30,452 nt of DNA from Asterionellopsis glacialis (lineage: Eukaryota; Bacillariophyta; Plagiogrammaphyceae; Rhaphoneidales; Asterionellopsidaceae), in contig WKLE02000815.1 in NCBI GenBank assembly GCA_014885115.2, forward strand, positions 18,989-49,440. Direction: 5' to 3'. The position numbers and the translations under genes were made by a program. This document shows positions 9,832 to 18,987 of this stretch, piece by piece. The stretch's first letter is position 1. Every line of letters starts with the position of its first letter. A model generated the notes under the pieces. That model did not search any database. It was given only the letters and a program-made list of their open reading frames with translations, and was not told where the DNA came from.

Positions 9832-10439
9832 ATGGCACAACAAAGTACTCCCACCAGCGAAGCTACACAAGCCCCTGAAAATGCTGCTGAATTACAATTC
9901 GGTCCCGAATTTGATGATATTCATATTTTGTCAAATGGCCAAGTTGCCGTGATTCTTCAAGTCAGTGCTAGGTCTGCGTTGAACAAAGATGAAGAACTTA
10001 ATGATGTGTATCGGAAGACACAGAAGTATGTCGACCGTTTCAATACGATGACAAACCCAGAAAAGGAGCATCAGGAACTTGTTGATGAATTGGATAACCT
10101 GAATTCGTAAGTTATGACATGGTGACGGGAACGGTCAATCTTCAGCAAAAGTCAAGTCGCTTTTTGTTTTTTCCTAATGCTAACAAGCCCACTTTGACAT
10201 CTACTTGCCTCTCAATCTTCATGTACAGAGCTCTAACAACATTTCGTAAAGAAACCGACGAGGGTGAAGAAATGGAGTTACATGCATTTGAAGTAGCAGC
10301 GCTTATGAATTTGGTTGCTACCGATACTTTAGTCGAAGAAGCTGTTGCACTAATTCCGTCCCTGCAGCGATTTTCAGAAGCAGCTATTGATGAAATTTTA
10401 GACTTGATCCGAAGCACTATGATTCGTATTGTTTCCTAA
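9832..10439 (+). CDS. RPB4: RNA polymerase II subunit RPB4, two exons
   Basis: Exon 1 is 9832-10106 and exon 2 is 10229-10439, giving 161 residues. The 122-nt intron (10107-10228) has a GTAAGT donor, a TACAG acceptor and a branch-point-like TGCTAAC at 10178-10184. Joining gives ...LDNLNS-ALTTFRKE..., where the Ser codon is split 2+1. RPB4 pairs with RPB7 to form the stalk of RNA polymerase II. The N-terminal AAELQFGPEFDD, the NDVYRKTQKYVDRF helix, and the C-terminal HRDC-like part with HAFEVAALMNL and VALIPSLQRF correspond to human POLR2D (FE.A.LANL, ALIPSLEGRF). The length is slightly above the usual 140 or so because of a short insert before the ALTTFRKE segment. The protein is nuclear. Confidence in the family and the intron is high. 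Confidence 0.9.
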
Positions 10440-10775
10440 TTTGGTAGAAAACATATTCAATGTGGGTAATGGCACTGACGTCGTATGATATATCTTTGAA
10501 AACGTTTGCACGCCCGATAAAAACATAAAAATCAATGCTCCAGATAGAATTTCCTGTTCAGCGTTTCCTGCACGGAAATACGAAATGTTTGACATAAACG
10601 CCTAAAAAAATAAATCTACTGATACAAGTAATTAAAGAATATCAAGTTTGCATGAAACTAGAACGCTCGGATAAGCGAAAATCCACTTCAGATTAATCTC
10701 TACCAAATTCCTCAAATTGCTCACGAGACTAAAAGTGGATTTGTTAGATTGAACTGAAATATGGAAACCGCAAGG
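10440..10775. other. Convergent 3' spacer
   Basis: These 336 bases between the stops of RPB4 (+) and the lumen-protein gene (-) hold the two 3' untranslated regions. They are AT-rich. A TGACGTC word is present at 10475-10481. No gene is supported. Confidence 0.5.
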
Positions 10776-11543
10776 TTACTTTTTAGCGGTCATCAAATCT
10801 TTTGCAATCTTGATCTCATTTGGGGGGACAAGTTCTAAATATCTTTTCATTGCATCGTCGCAAGACTTGGCGTAGGACAGGAGATCTTCGGTCTGAGCCT
10901 TTTCATCTGCACTGGTTGTATCCTTTAGCAAATAGTCAAGTTCAGCACCAAGACTCTCCATATTTGTTAAAATATCATTCCGAAGCATATAGGCCAAACT
11001 CTGATTACTGTTTGGGGATGCACCACCTCCGAGGTAAACATTCGCACGATCAGGATCTGAGTAATAAATGTTATCCCCAAATTTGTTGAAGATCTTTTTG
11101 AATTGAATCTTTTCATATTTTTCCTGAGACAGAATGTTCTTTGCTTTCTTCCAATTTTCTGGGTCTTGGACCAAGGTATTGATTTCCGATAGCTCCGATG
11201 CAATTTTAAGAATAGGCACCAAAAGTGCTGGGTACTGACTTACTTTGCCTCTGTTGCCTGCGTCGCCCATTTCCAGTTCACCATTGTACTGAACGTTATC
11301 CGCCTCGGCTTGTTCTAATATACGAATTTTCTCTAAAACAGGATTAGTCAATGGATTTTTTTTGAATAGATCATCTTTTGCTTCTGCTACTTCGGAGCTC
11401 CCACCAACAAAAACGAACGACAAGCCAATTTTCGCGCTGTTCGAGAAGAATGTTCTTCTACTCTTACAGGAAAGATCATTCATCGATAATGCTTCTGTAC
11501 ATATGGGTAGAAACAGTAACAGGTATGAAAGGCGTGCCCACAT
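10776..11543 (-). CDS. Probable thylakoid-lumen protein with twin-arginine leader, uncharacterised
   Basis: The 255-residue product has a layered leader. A hydrophobic secretory signal (MWARLSYLLLFLPICTEA, 1-18) is followed by a short basic segment. Then comes a twin-arginine signal: R29-R30, TFFSNSAKIG, a hydrophobic stretch LSFVFVG (41-47), and a VAEA-K cleavage site near residue 55. This is the arrangement for ER, then plastid stroma, then Tat export into the thylakoid lumen. The predicted mature part (about 200 residues) starts DDLFKKNPLTNPVLEKIRI and is mostly amphipathic helix with few cysteines. A helical-bundle, PsbQ-like photosystem II extrinsic subunit is one possibility, but I do not recognise the family firmly. 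There is no intron. The ATG at 11543 gives the full leader. It is convergent with RPB4. Localisation is inferred from the leader; function is unknown. Confidence 0.75.
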   Translation of the reverse strand: MWARLSYLLLFLPICTEALSMNDLSCKSRRTFFSNSAKIGLSFVFVGGSSEVAEAKDDLFKKNPLTNPVLEKIRILEQAEADNVQYNGELEMGDAGNRGKVSQYPALLVPILKIASELSEINTLVQDPENWKKAKNILSQEKYEKIQFKKIFNKFGDNIYYSDPDRANVYLGGGASPNSNQSLAYMLRNDILTNMESLGAELDYLLKDTTSADEKAQTEDLLSYAKSCDDAMKRYLELVPPNEIKIAKDLMTAKK

Positions 11544-12291
11544 AATCGATATTCTAGGGTCGTTTGCGAAGAGAAGATAATCAACCAGGTGTAGAAATGA
11601 GACTACTTAGACCATCTCACCTTTTCGCTCACATTCGCAAAGTTGTGACGATGTGACAATGAGATCTGATTCATCTCTTGCTGATGACGTGCGCCGAGGT
11701 ACCAGGTACCTTGTGTAGGTCCTACGGTAGGACCCCGACTGGTACAGTAGTTCCTACCTGTAAGAATCTTGTGGTAATGAGTACAGGTACGGTACAGGTA
11801 ATTGTAATGATGTAGACTACCGGGTAGAACTTGGTGCGAACAGGTTGCAAACACTGATGTAGTTGGTAAAGTTATATAGTTTTGCATCTTTGGTTTTTTT
11901 TAATGTCTTCTTAAAATAAGATTCTCTCTCGTTGTTAGTCTCTAGCTTGGTCCTAGATATGGTTGTCTAAGCTAGGCTATCATACGCTAAAATAGAATCT
12001 CTCTGCATCTCTAGAACCTAGTCTGTAGCTCAAGGTCCTTTGCACTTCGCAGAGCAACTTAGAAATAATTCTCCCCTCCGAAAAAAAGATGGAATATTTC
12101 GTTTAAAAAACATTTAATTCTGCAGTAGTCCAATCCTGCTCCGTTCTTTTTAAAGCCATCCTTCAGCATGATTCTATTTTTGCTTGTTTGTACGCATTTT
12201 CCTGCTTTGGCAGTCTTACACAATTGAACAGCAAGTATCAATGATTTTCTTCCGTGTGCATTATAAATTGCCCGCATACTCTACCAATACT
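11544..12291. other. Intergenic region with a GGTACC word island
   Basis: The first part (next to 11543) should be the promoter of the lumen-protein gene. A cluster of short palindromic words lies at about 11697-11830, annotated separately. The rest (11890-12290) is AT-rich, with repeated CTCTCT/CTAG words, and contains the 3' untranslated region of the minus-strand fusion gene. No gene is supported. Confidence 0.5.
11697..11830. repeat. GGTACC/GTAC palindromic word island A
   Basis: Dense short words built from GGTACC, CAGGTAC and GTAGGTCCTAC occur here, for example GAGGTACCAGGTACC at the start and GTACAGGTACGGTACAGGT at about 11781-11800. The words are largely self-complementary and overlap rather than forming a strict tandem array. 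Confidence 0.6.
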
Positions 12292-14137
12292 TCATACGTT
12301 CAATTCCACAACCACAGGACCATGCAGGACAGCATTCGCACGACCTGGATTAGCATTAGCAGCATTTAAGACTAATGTGGAATCACGATCACCGCCTCCA
12401 AACTTCACTCGTTCCAATCCGCGGCCTTCGTGGATATGACCGCATAACCATAGACGCGGAGGGCCTCCCTTCATCTGTTCCACAGAGGATCGCAAAGCCT
12501 TGCAACCAGCCCTATTCCCATTGTTACATTTATCCAACACTCGCTTGGGTGGAACATGTGATGCTAAAAGATCTCCCTTCGGTACTAAAATCTTTTTTCG
12601 ACCATTGACATTGCGAATATAAGGAACGAGGGAGAAGACCCAACCACCGATAGTCATACTTGTGGGTCGTTTCACAAATGTAGCTCCGGAGAGAGGGAAT
12701 GACGAATCGTGTGGGTCGTGGTTCCCACGCTGGCAAATGTAGTTCAAACCATCGTAGAGAAGAAGAATCACATGCAGGACGTAGAAAATCATTAGAATGT
12801 AAGAACAAAAATAGAAATTTGAAGCACAAATAACAAATATTGGTGAGTTGACTTACAATCACAATTTTGTTTGGGTGTGGATGGCTAGCAAGCCAGGAAT
12901 CAAACTGCTGCATTGCCTCGAATCGTTCTTCTTTATCTCCATCTGCTGCAAAGTCACCAAGATGGAGAAGCACATCTCCTTCTGGAAAAGAAGTGCTCCT
13001 GATCTCATTATTTCTATCTTTGGATGCCGCCCCGTCACCCGAATGTGTTGTCTGGTCAACGACTAATGTCCATGGCTCGGGACGACCTTCTTTTGTAAGA
13101 ACCGATTCGTATCCATGAGTATCGGAAATTACAACAATTCGGAGAGGTCGTTTGATATGCAGCAAATGTGGAGTATTAAGCATCCATATCGGAATAGGCT
13201 GGTTTGGTTCTGCAATAATACTAACATATTGTGCGTACGCTTCGGCCGGTTGTGGTACAGGAGATGTGTCGTTCTCCTCCGCCTCGTCTAAAAGACCGGG
13301 TACGGTTGTTAGCTCTTCCAGCTGTTGTCGAAAGCGTTCGGCTAAAATCAAGCGATCGGCCATATTTTCTTGCGCTCCGGGGTATTCCCATTGATCCAAC
13401 ACAGCTTCTTTTATATCGCTAGTGGTAGAGCTTTCCTGAATTGATGATAGTCTTTTCTGTTGTTGATACAGCTTCTGTTTGAGCTTGCTTCGCTTTCTTC
13501 GGTTGTGCCCTTTACTCTTCAGATGTACCTCAGCAAGAGAAATCGTCTCAACAAGGCTCTTTATTTCAGTGTCAATGGGATCTTCTCCAAACGCTAATGA
13601 AGAATCTTTTCCAAGTGAAGTTCTCTCCACAATTAGCTCACTAAAAATTTCAGTTTCAGTATCCAATTTATCGAGTTCGCTTAGAAACTCTAGAGGGCAA
13701 ACCACATTCACACTAAGACTTTCTGAGGATGCACGCAGACACCTTCTTTCAAGGATAGTGTCAGCAGTAACAACAACAACATTGCACCCAAGTGTTTCTT
13801 GACAAAATTGGACATCACGAGCAATGAGATCGTCCGCCTTGAGTTGCGACCCAGAAAAGGCTACCGAAACCCCATGCTCCTCGAACCAGTAAGCACCTCC
13901 CTTGGAACCATGGTCAAAAACAAGCGTAACTTTACCATGTAGACCCCTTTGCTTTACCCAAGATGTAGATCGACGCAAAAGTTCTGCGTGGGTGAGTTCA
14001 AAACCGGCTCTACCGCGTACATTTTCCGCATCGATCAAAAATTTGGTTTGTGAGTCTGGAATTGGCGTCCGATTTATTAGGCAGGTACCTTGGCTAGTGA
14101 ACAATAAAAAGATGGAAATTGTATGGAGGAGATACAT
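12292..14137 (-). CDS. NYN (YacP/Rae1-like) nuclease domain fused to MPPED-type metallophosphoesterase
   Basis: Exon 1 is 14137-12857 and exon 2 is 12729-12292, giving 572 residues. The intron (12730-12856, 127 nt, GTAAGT...CAG) joins ...NKIVI to RGNHD and completes the metal site. The start is the ATG at 14137; the open frame extends upstream only to a TTG. The N-terminus is a signal-like hydrophobic segment (1-18). Residues about 32-158 are a NYN/PIN-like domain with LIDAENV (acidic residue D36), LVFDHGS, KADDLIARDV (D102, D103) and VVVVTADTILERR (D126), the pattern of YacP/Rae1 ribonucleases. A Lys/Arg-rich linker (205-230) follows. Residues 332-572 are a calcineurin-like phosphoesterase: SDTHG (D339, H341), LLHLGDF (D395), GNHD (N430, H431), ASHVPP (H485) and LCGHIHEGRG (H525, H527). 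GHIHEG and the final layout match MPPED1/2 (UPF0046). The fusion is unusual. Both hydrolase sites look complete; substrates are unknown. An organellar or secretory location is inferred from the leader. Confidence 0.85.
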
Positions 14138-14380
14138 CCTCAACCGACAAGTTTCGATGACTGACCGTCATGTAGCAATACTGAGACTAAGATATTGATA
14201 TCAAGCATCGAAAAGAGGAAAAGCCAGCGGAGCAAACAACTTCTCGAAATACAGTGCAACACCTTCTGAAGCTCAAGACAAAGAGCCAACAAAAACCTGA
14301 AGGAAAAAAAAAATGAAACAGGCAAGACCGGGAAGAAGGACACAGCAATAATCAATAGGAGTAATTGAAATTGATGTGAA

Positions 14381-14388
14381 TGACGTCA
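14381..14388. promoter_or_regulatory. CRE-like palindrome TGACGTCA
   Basis: This is a perfect cAMP-response-element palindrome about 244 bases upstream of the fusion gene's start codon. In Phaeodactylum, TGACGT-type elements bound by bZIP factors mediate CO2/cAMP response. Function here is only inferred from the match and the position. Confidence 0.3.
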
Positions 14389-14513
14389 CACATTAGAGGC
14401 CGGCAAGACAGGAGACTTGTCTGACAATTTTTACATTCATTAGAGATGGGGTTAGATTATACAGTACTACCAATAAAACTATTAATAACTACCTAGTATT
14501 TAATAATATTACC

Positions 14514-14830
14514 TGTGGTACCGGGTACGGTACCATGTACCAGGTAGGTTACTAGTCCTACCTGGTGCAGTACAAGATACCTGTACCTGGTACAGGAACC
14601 TGTAGAGGTACCTCTGGTACCAGGTATTATATGTACAATTACCAGGTAGGACTACTACTGTACCAGGGTTATAATTGCTAAACTGTACCTGGTACAGGTA
14701 CCTGGTACAGGTACCTGGTACCTGGCACCATTCAGGGTATGTACCTGGTACAGGTACCAGGTACCTGTATAACCTATTACCTGTAGTACAAAGTTAGTTC
14801 TTGTTACTTACTTAGTATATACCAGGTATG
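14514..14830. repeat. GGTACC/GTAC palindromic word island B (largest intergenic block)
   Basis: About 300 bases are made largely of overlapping words such as ACCTGGTACAGGTACC, CAGGTACCTG and GGTACCAGGTA. At 14696-14726 the unit ACCTGGTACAGGT is repeated head to tail, giving long near-palindromic stretches. The words switch orientation freely, so the strand cannot be defined. Confidence 0.7.
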
Positions 14831-15247
14831 GTGTTAAACGCAATATTCCGTACGAGCGCTCGTTTTGCAAACAAAGTTCAAGCAGGTGGTCAGTAGCAGT
14901 GTCAGTGGTCAAACTAGACTACATACTATAGAGGAGTATAAAGTTTTTGTACTCCTAAATAACAAGTAATTTATTAAGGGTCCTAATCTGAACCAGCTAT
15001 ACATATCGTAAAATCAGGATGCAGTACTTTCTGTATTTTTTTAGTATTTTTTAAAACTCATTCTACAGTATCTACAAAATAATAAGAGACTTTTTATTCA
15101 CGTTTATTTACAGAACAATGAATCTCATCAATACCTTGAAGTACGGAGTATACTAAGGGGATTTTCCATGTTTTCTGTGCCAAGAATAATTCAATAGTTG
15201 AACGAATGGTTCGTCTGAATAAAATGCTCTCCTAGCACTTAGTCAAA

Positions 15248-15322
15248 CTACCGTACCTGGAGGTACCCGCCGTTGACTTGAAAGTCACGATCTGTACCTA
15301 TTACATGTACCATGTATTAATA
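15248..15322. repeat. GGTACC word cluster C (minor)
   Basis: A short cluster containing CTACCGTACCTGGAGGTACC, then GTACCTATTACATGTACCATGTA. It is more degenerate than the main islands. Confidence 0.4.
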
Positions 15323-15659
15323 CAGTAGATATTGTACTCTTTGAGAATATGTGGGACCCATATGTGCAGATACCACGCACTCCTATTCAATATTAATATA
15401 TATATATAAACAAAATGCCTTTTATGGACAGGTCATCTTTTTCCCAATCTCAGGCGGCGGACGGAATTGAAATACTATCAAGTTTCAGTCCAATATCCAA
15501 ATTTCAGTATTATTGTTAGTGATACGGTAAACATTTTATTCAGCCTTCTTGGACCTTAGTTCAATTTTTTAACTATTGATTGATCAAATTTTAATTATAG
15601 TACTAAAAAATTCACCGCATACCACGTACAGTACTGTACGAGTGCAGTACTAAAAATTA

Positions 15660-15745
15660 GACAGCATACGATTTACCTGGTACATACCGCCTGGTACCTG
15701 TACTCAATAAAAATATATAGTACCGGGTAAGTATTATACCTGGTA
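15660..15745. repeat. GGTACC word cluster D (minor)
   Basis: Contains TACCTGGTACATACC, GCCTGGTACCTGTAC and TACCGGGTA words over about 85 bases. Just upstream is an inverted CAGTACTGTAC word (15627-15640). Confidence 0.4.
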
Positions 15746-16146
15746 ATCGTTACTTCAATTCAAGTAACTGTTCGAAATTTTAGAATATATCAATAATAAT
15801 ATATTATGGATGATTAGACTATATCGCTCAATTATTAATGTTTCATCGGCGAAAAAGCATTTCTGTATGTCTCCGCGACAAGGATTTAGAGGAATAGGGC
15901 CATCATACTGACATAGAAGACTCTCGACTGGGGATGCTGGAAAAGGTTTCCATATTGAATAGGCTATGACTAGACTAGAGACTCACTAGACAAACAATAA
16001 ATTGACTTTCTTTGGACTTACCGTCAAGTTTAAAAAATTAGAACAGAACTATCGACAAAGTATAACTTGGTTCGTCAGGAAATGATTGAAAGACAACATA
16101 CTTATTTCTTACATCTTGGATCAACCAGCAGATAACGATACAACTC

Positions 16147-16153
16147 TATAAAG
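16147..16153 (+). promoter_or_regulatory. TATA-like box of the plus-strand M11 protease gene
   Basis: TATAAAG lies about 115 bases upstream of the start codon. A 12-residue upstream ORF (16186-16224, ATG to TAG) would sit in the leader if transcription starts about 30 bases downstream of this box. The minus-strand paralogue has a TATA-like element at nearly the same distance. Confidence 0.4.
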
Positions 16154-16262
16154 GCAACCACAATCGCAGCTTTCCATACACACACATGGTATTGAGAGCA
16201 AAGTTAAAATCAACAAAACACTAGCACCACTACTTACTAGAGACATTTTCAAAGAATCAAGT

Positions 16263-18547
16263 ATGCGGACAATAATTGCTCTATTACTCGCTTATACAGC
16301 TCGAGCTACCAGAGCAAACCATACAACGAGTATTCAAGAAACGCCTTGCGTACTATTACAAAGGGACATTCAGTATGCTGACCATCACATTGATGAAGAG
16401 CCACAGTTGGCATGCGAAACTCTCGACGGGAATATACTATCCCTTAATGTTTCTAGAACATGGAAGACGCAACATTTAGGACGAGATGCGTTCAGTGGGA
16501 CAACAACATTACTGTTGAAGGGGTCTAGAATACACGACGGTATACTGGATATCGATGAACGTCGCGAGAATCAAATGGAAATAATAGATCTTCGGAACGA
16601 AAAAAGGGGGTTTCGATTCGAACCAGAACCGCACCGTCATCTTCAAACACAAGGGACGAAGAATATCCTTGTGTTACGAGTTACATCGGCTTACTATGGC
16701 AAGCAAGACTCGAGCGAACAGTTACTAAGTGATTCGATTTTTGGGTCTGGCCAGCAATTTCCAGTGAACTTTAAGTCACAAATGGAAGGATGCTCGTTTG
16801 GAAAGATCAGAGTAGAGCCTGCTAGTGGTAAACTCATCAATGATGGAGTTTTGACAGTAGATGTTCATCCTGAATCAGATTCAGGCAGACAAGTACAGAA
16901 AGCCATTCAAACTGCAGAATCCAGATTGGGGTATAGTCTTAAAGAGAAACACGATCATGTTATGGTGTGCTTACCGCAGCACAAAGGTTGGATAGGTAAG
17001 TATTATATGCCTTTCAACGATATATCAGATACGTCACATGGCCTGATTCTAACACATAAATGAGCATGTCCTATTATGCTTCCTCCAGCTTATGCTTATC
17101 TCAATCATTACATCTCGGTTTACAACAATGTGTGGTGCAGTAGACTTTCAACTCAAGTTCACGAGTTGTCACATAATATAGGCCTTTTGCATGCCGGGAG
17201 TAAAAAGACTAGGCATCCCTATGGTGACACAAGGTGAGTTTCGTCAAAGTAGTTGAACTGCGTCCAATATTGTGAAGTCACTTTCTTTCTTGGTCTCCTA
17301 ACACCGGTGCTCAATTGTATTTCCTCTGATGTACTACCAGTTCTGTTATGGGTTTTTCGTACCCAGTCTACAATGGACCTAAAATGTGTTTCAATGGTGC
17401 ACAGAGTTGGCAGCTGGGTTGGTATAGCGATCGCCAAAGTATAGCCTCTCCTCTTCAGCAGCTTTGGAAAGGACGAATATATGGTATAGCGGATTATTCA
17501 AGCACGCCTTCTAGTGATGCAGTCATTCTGAAAGTCGAGGGGGGAAGCGGAGATTACTATGTAGCATTCAACCGACGAACAGGAATTAATTCTGGCACAC
17601 AACTAGGTTCCAACAATGTCCTTGTTACTACGCGTAATAATGGGAGTGATCCAGATCAAACTTGGTTGGTGGGTAATCTTGCGCCAGGGCAAACATGGAG
17701 TGAACCTTTTGACGGTACCACATTGTACGTCACCTTTGACACAATTGAGTCCAAGGGCAAAGCAGAATTTGCAAATGTCATGATTTACACCGACCTCACA
17801 AGGCCAACAACAGAATCACCGACTTTGTCTCCAACTATATCGCCAAGTTTGACACCAACTTTGTCGCCAACTCAATATCCAACGACATCACCAACTCCAA
17901 CACCGACAATCTCTCCAACAATTGCCCCGACGAATGGCCCAACTTTGCATCCAACGACCTTACTATTAGATTTGAATCTTGGTTCCATTATCCTAAAAAT
18001 CGATGGCACGCTAACAAAACCAGAAGCCTTGCAGAGTTCGTTTCAAAGCTATTTAAACTCCGCATTGGAAGGTATCCTAGATGGGATCCGGAACCTAGAA
18101 CTAGAAGAAGTGGGTAATTTCTCAAGAAATCGCCGGTTAGAAATCGGCAGGGTGGAATATCAAGTCACTGGCTGTTTTCAGAGGGATGAAGTTCCACCTG
18201 CAAAAAGACTGACGAATGTGCTCAAAGAAGCTATGGAGGACACGGCAATCGTACAAAACGTAGTAACAAATTCAGGAGCGGGAACTGGATTGACTATTTC
18301 TCAAATACAAGTTGCCGACTCTACGGGTGTGTTTCAGGTAGTAACGCAGACTCCAACTCTCTCGCCCACTCAACCTCAGGTTGAGCTCAAGTCGGTATGT
18401 GAAGCGATAGGAGGAGATAGATTCAAATGCTTTCGTCAGAGACGAGAGTGCACGTGGAATAGAACAATTTGTATAGACAAGCAGAAACAAAATAGAGGAA
18501 GAATAAAGAAACGTGCACAATTATTTAATGGCAGAAATAATGTTTAA
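16263..18547 (+). CDS. Gametolysin-type zinc metalloprotease (peptidase M11), three exons
   Basis: Exons are 16263-16995, 17089-17233 and 17341-18547 (694 residues), with introns of 93 and 107 nt (GTAAGT and GTGAGT donors). A signal peptide (MRTIIALLLAYTARATRA) is followed by a propeptide. The protease domain starts near LVLRVTSAYYG (about 137). The zinc site is HELSHNIGLLH (H269, E270, H273, H279), and the Met-turn is SSVMGFSY (M296). PKMCFNGAQSWQLGWY follows, as in other M11 members. A P/T/S-rich linker with PTxSPT repeats (about 448-498) leads to an unidentified domain (500-630). The protein ends with four cysteines (C646, C656, C663, C670) and a basic tail. M11 enzymes such as Chlamydomonas gametolysin cut cell-wall glycoproteins. 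A secreted or cell-surface protease is expected; the substrate is unknown. The neighbour 18988-21231 is a convergent paralogue. Confidence 0.88.
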
Positions 18548-18987
18548 TTGCTGAAGCAGAATGGTTCATTTTAAAAGTTCTGACATCGAATAGCTAGATA
18601 CTGTCAGTTATAATTATAAAATATGAGCACGATTTGTGTTACTATGAGAAATTCTGTTCCCTTTTCGTGAATAACATGGAGGCGTAATATTGGTTGTCCT
18701 CAACCCTTGGTGAGAATTGATGAAGAAAGTTTGTTTCGCGACCAACTCATAGTGTAGAACGACCGACAACTATAGTGGAACGAAGCACGCAAATGCGGCC
18801 CCTTTGCCTAGCTTTGATGCCACGTGTTTAGAATGGTAGCATTTCTAAACTGAAGGCAGGTAGTGCATACAAATAGAGATCACATTGCCTTTTCAAAGTG
18901 CTTGTCTAAGCAAGGAGACTTGGAATGAAGTTTTCTGTGGTCTGCGCAATTTCTATATTATCTAAACATGCCCACCATTCAAGCTGC
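18548..18987. other. Convergent spacer between the two M11 genes
   Basis: About 440 bases of AT-rich sequence hold both 3' untranslated regions. A plus-strand open frame starting at 18925 runs over the end of the minus-strand protease exon and is its shadow. No gene is supported. Confidence 0.5.

Larger units (their letters stand above)
14138..16262. other. 2.1 kb intergenic region between divergent genes, repeat-rich
   Basis: No coding sequence is supported. The region separates divergent genes (the fusion gene on the minus strand and an M11 protease on the plus strand), so it carries both promoters. It contains a full TGACGTCA at 14381-14388, the large GGTACC island at 14514-14830, smaller ones at 15248-15322 and 15660-15745, and a TA run at 15395-15408. 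The intervening DNA (14831-15240, 15750-16140) is AT-rich with nothing recognisable. Confidence 0.5.

Noticed and set aside
14514..14830. Possible CRISPR-like array or strict tandem satellite
   Set aside because: There is no constant repeat length and no unique spacers; the words overlap and switch orientation.
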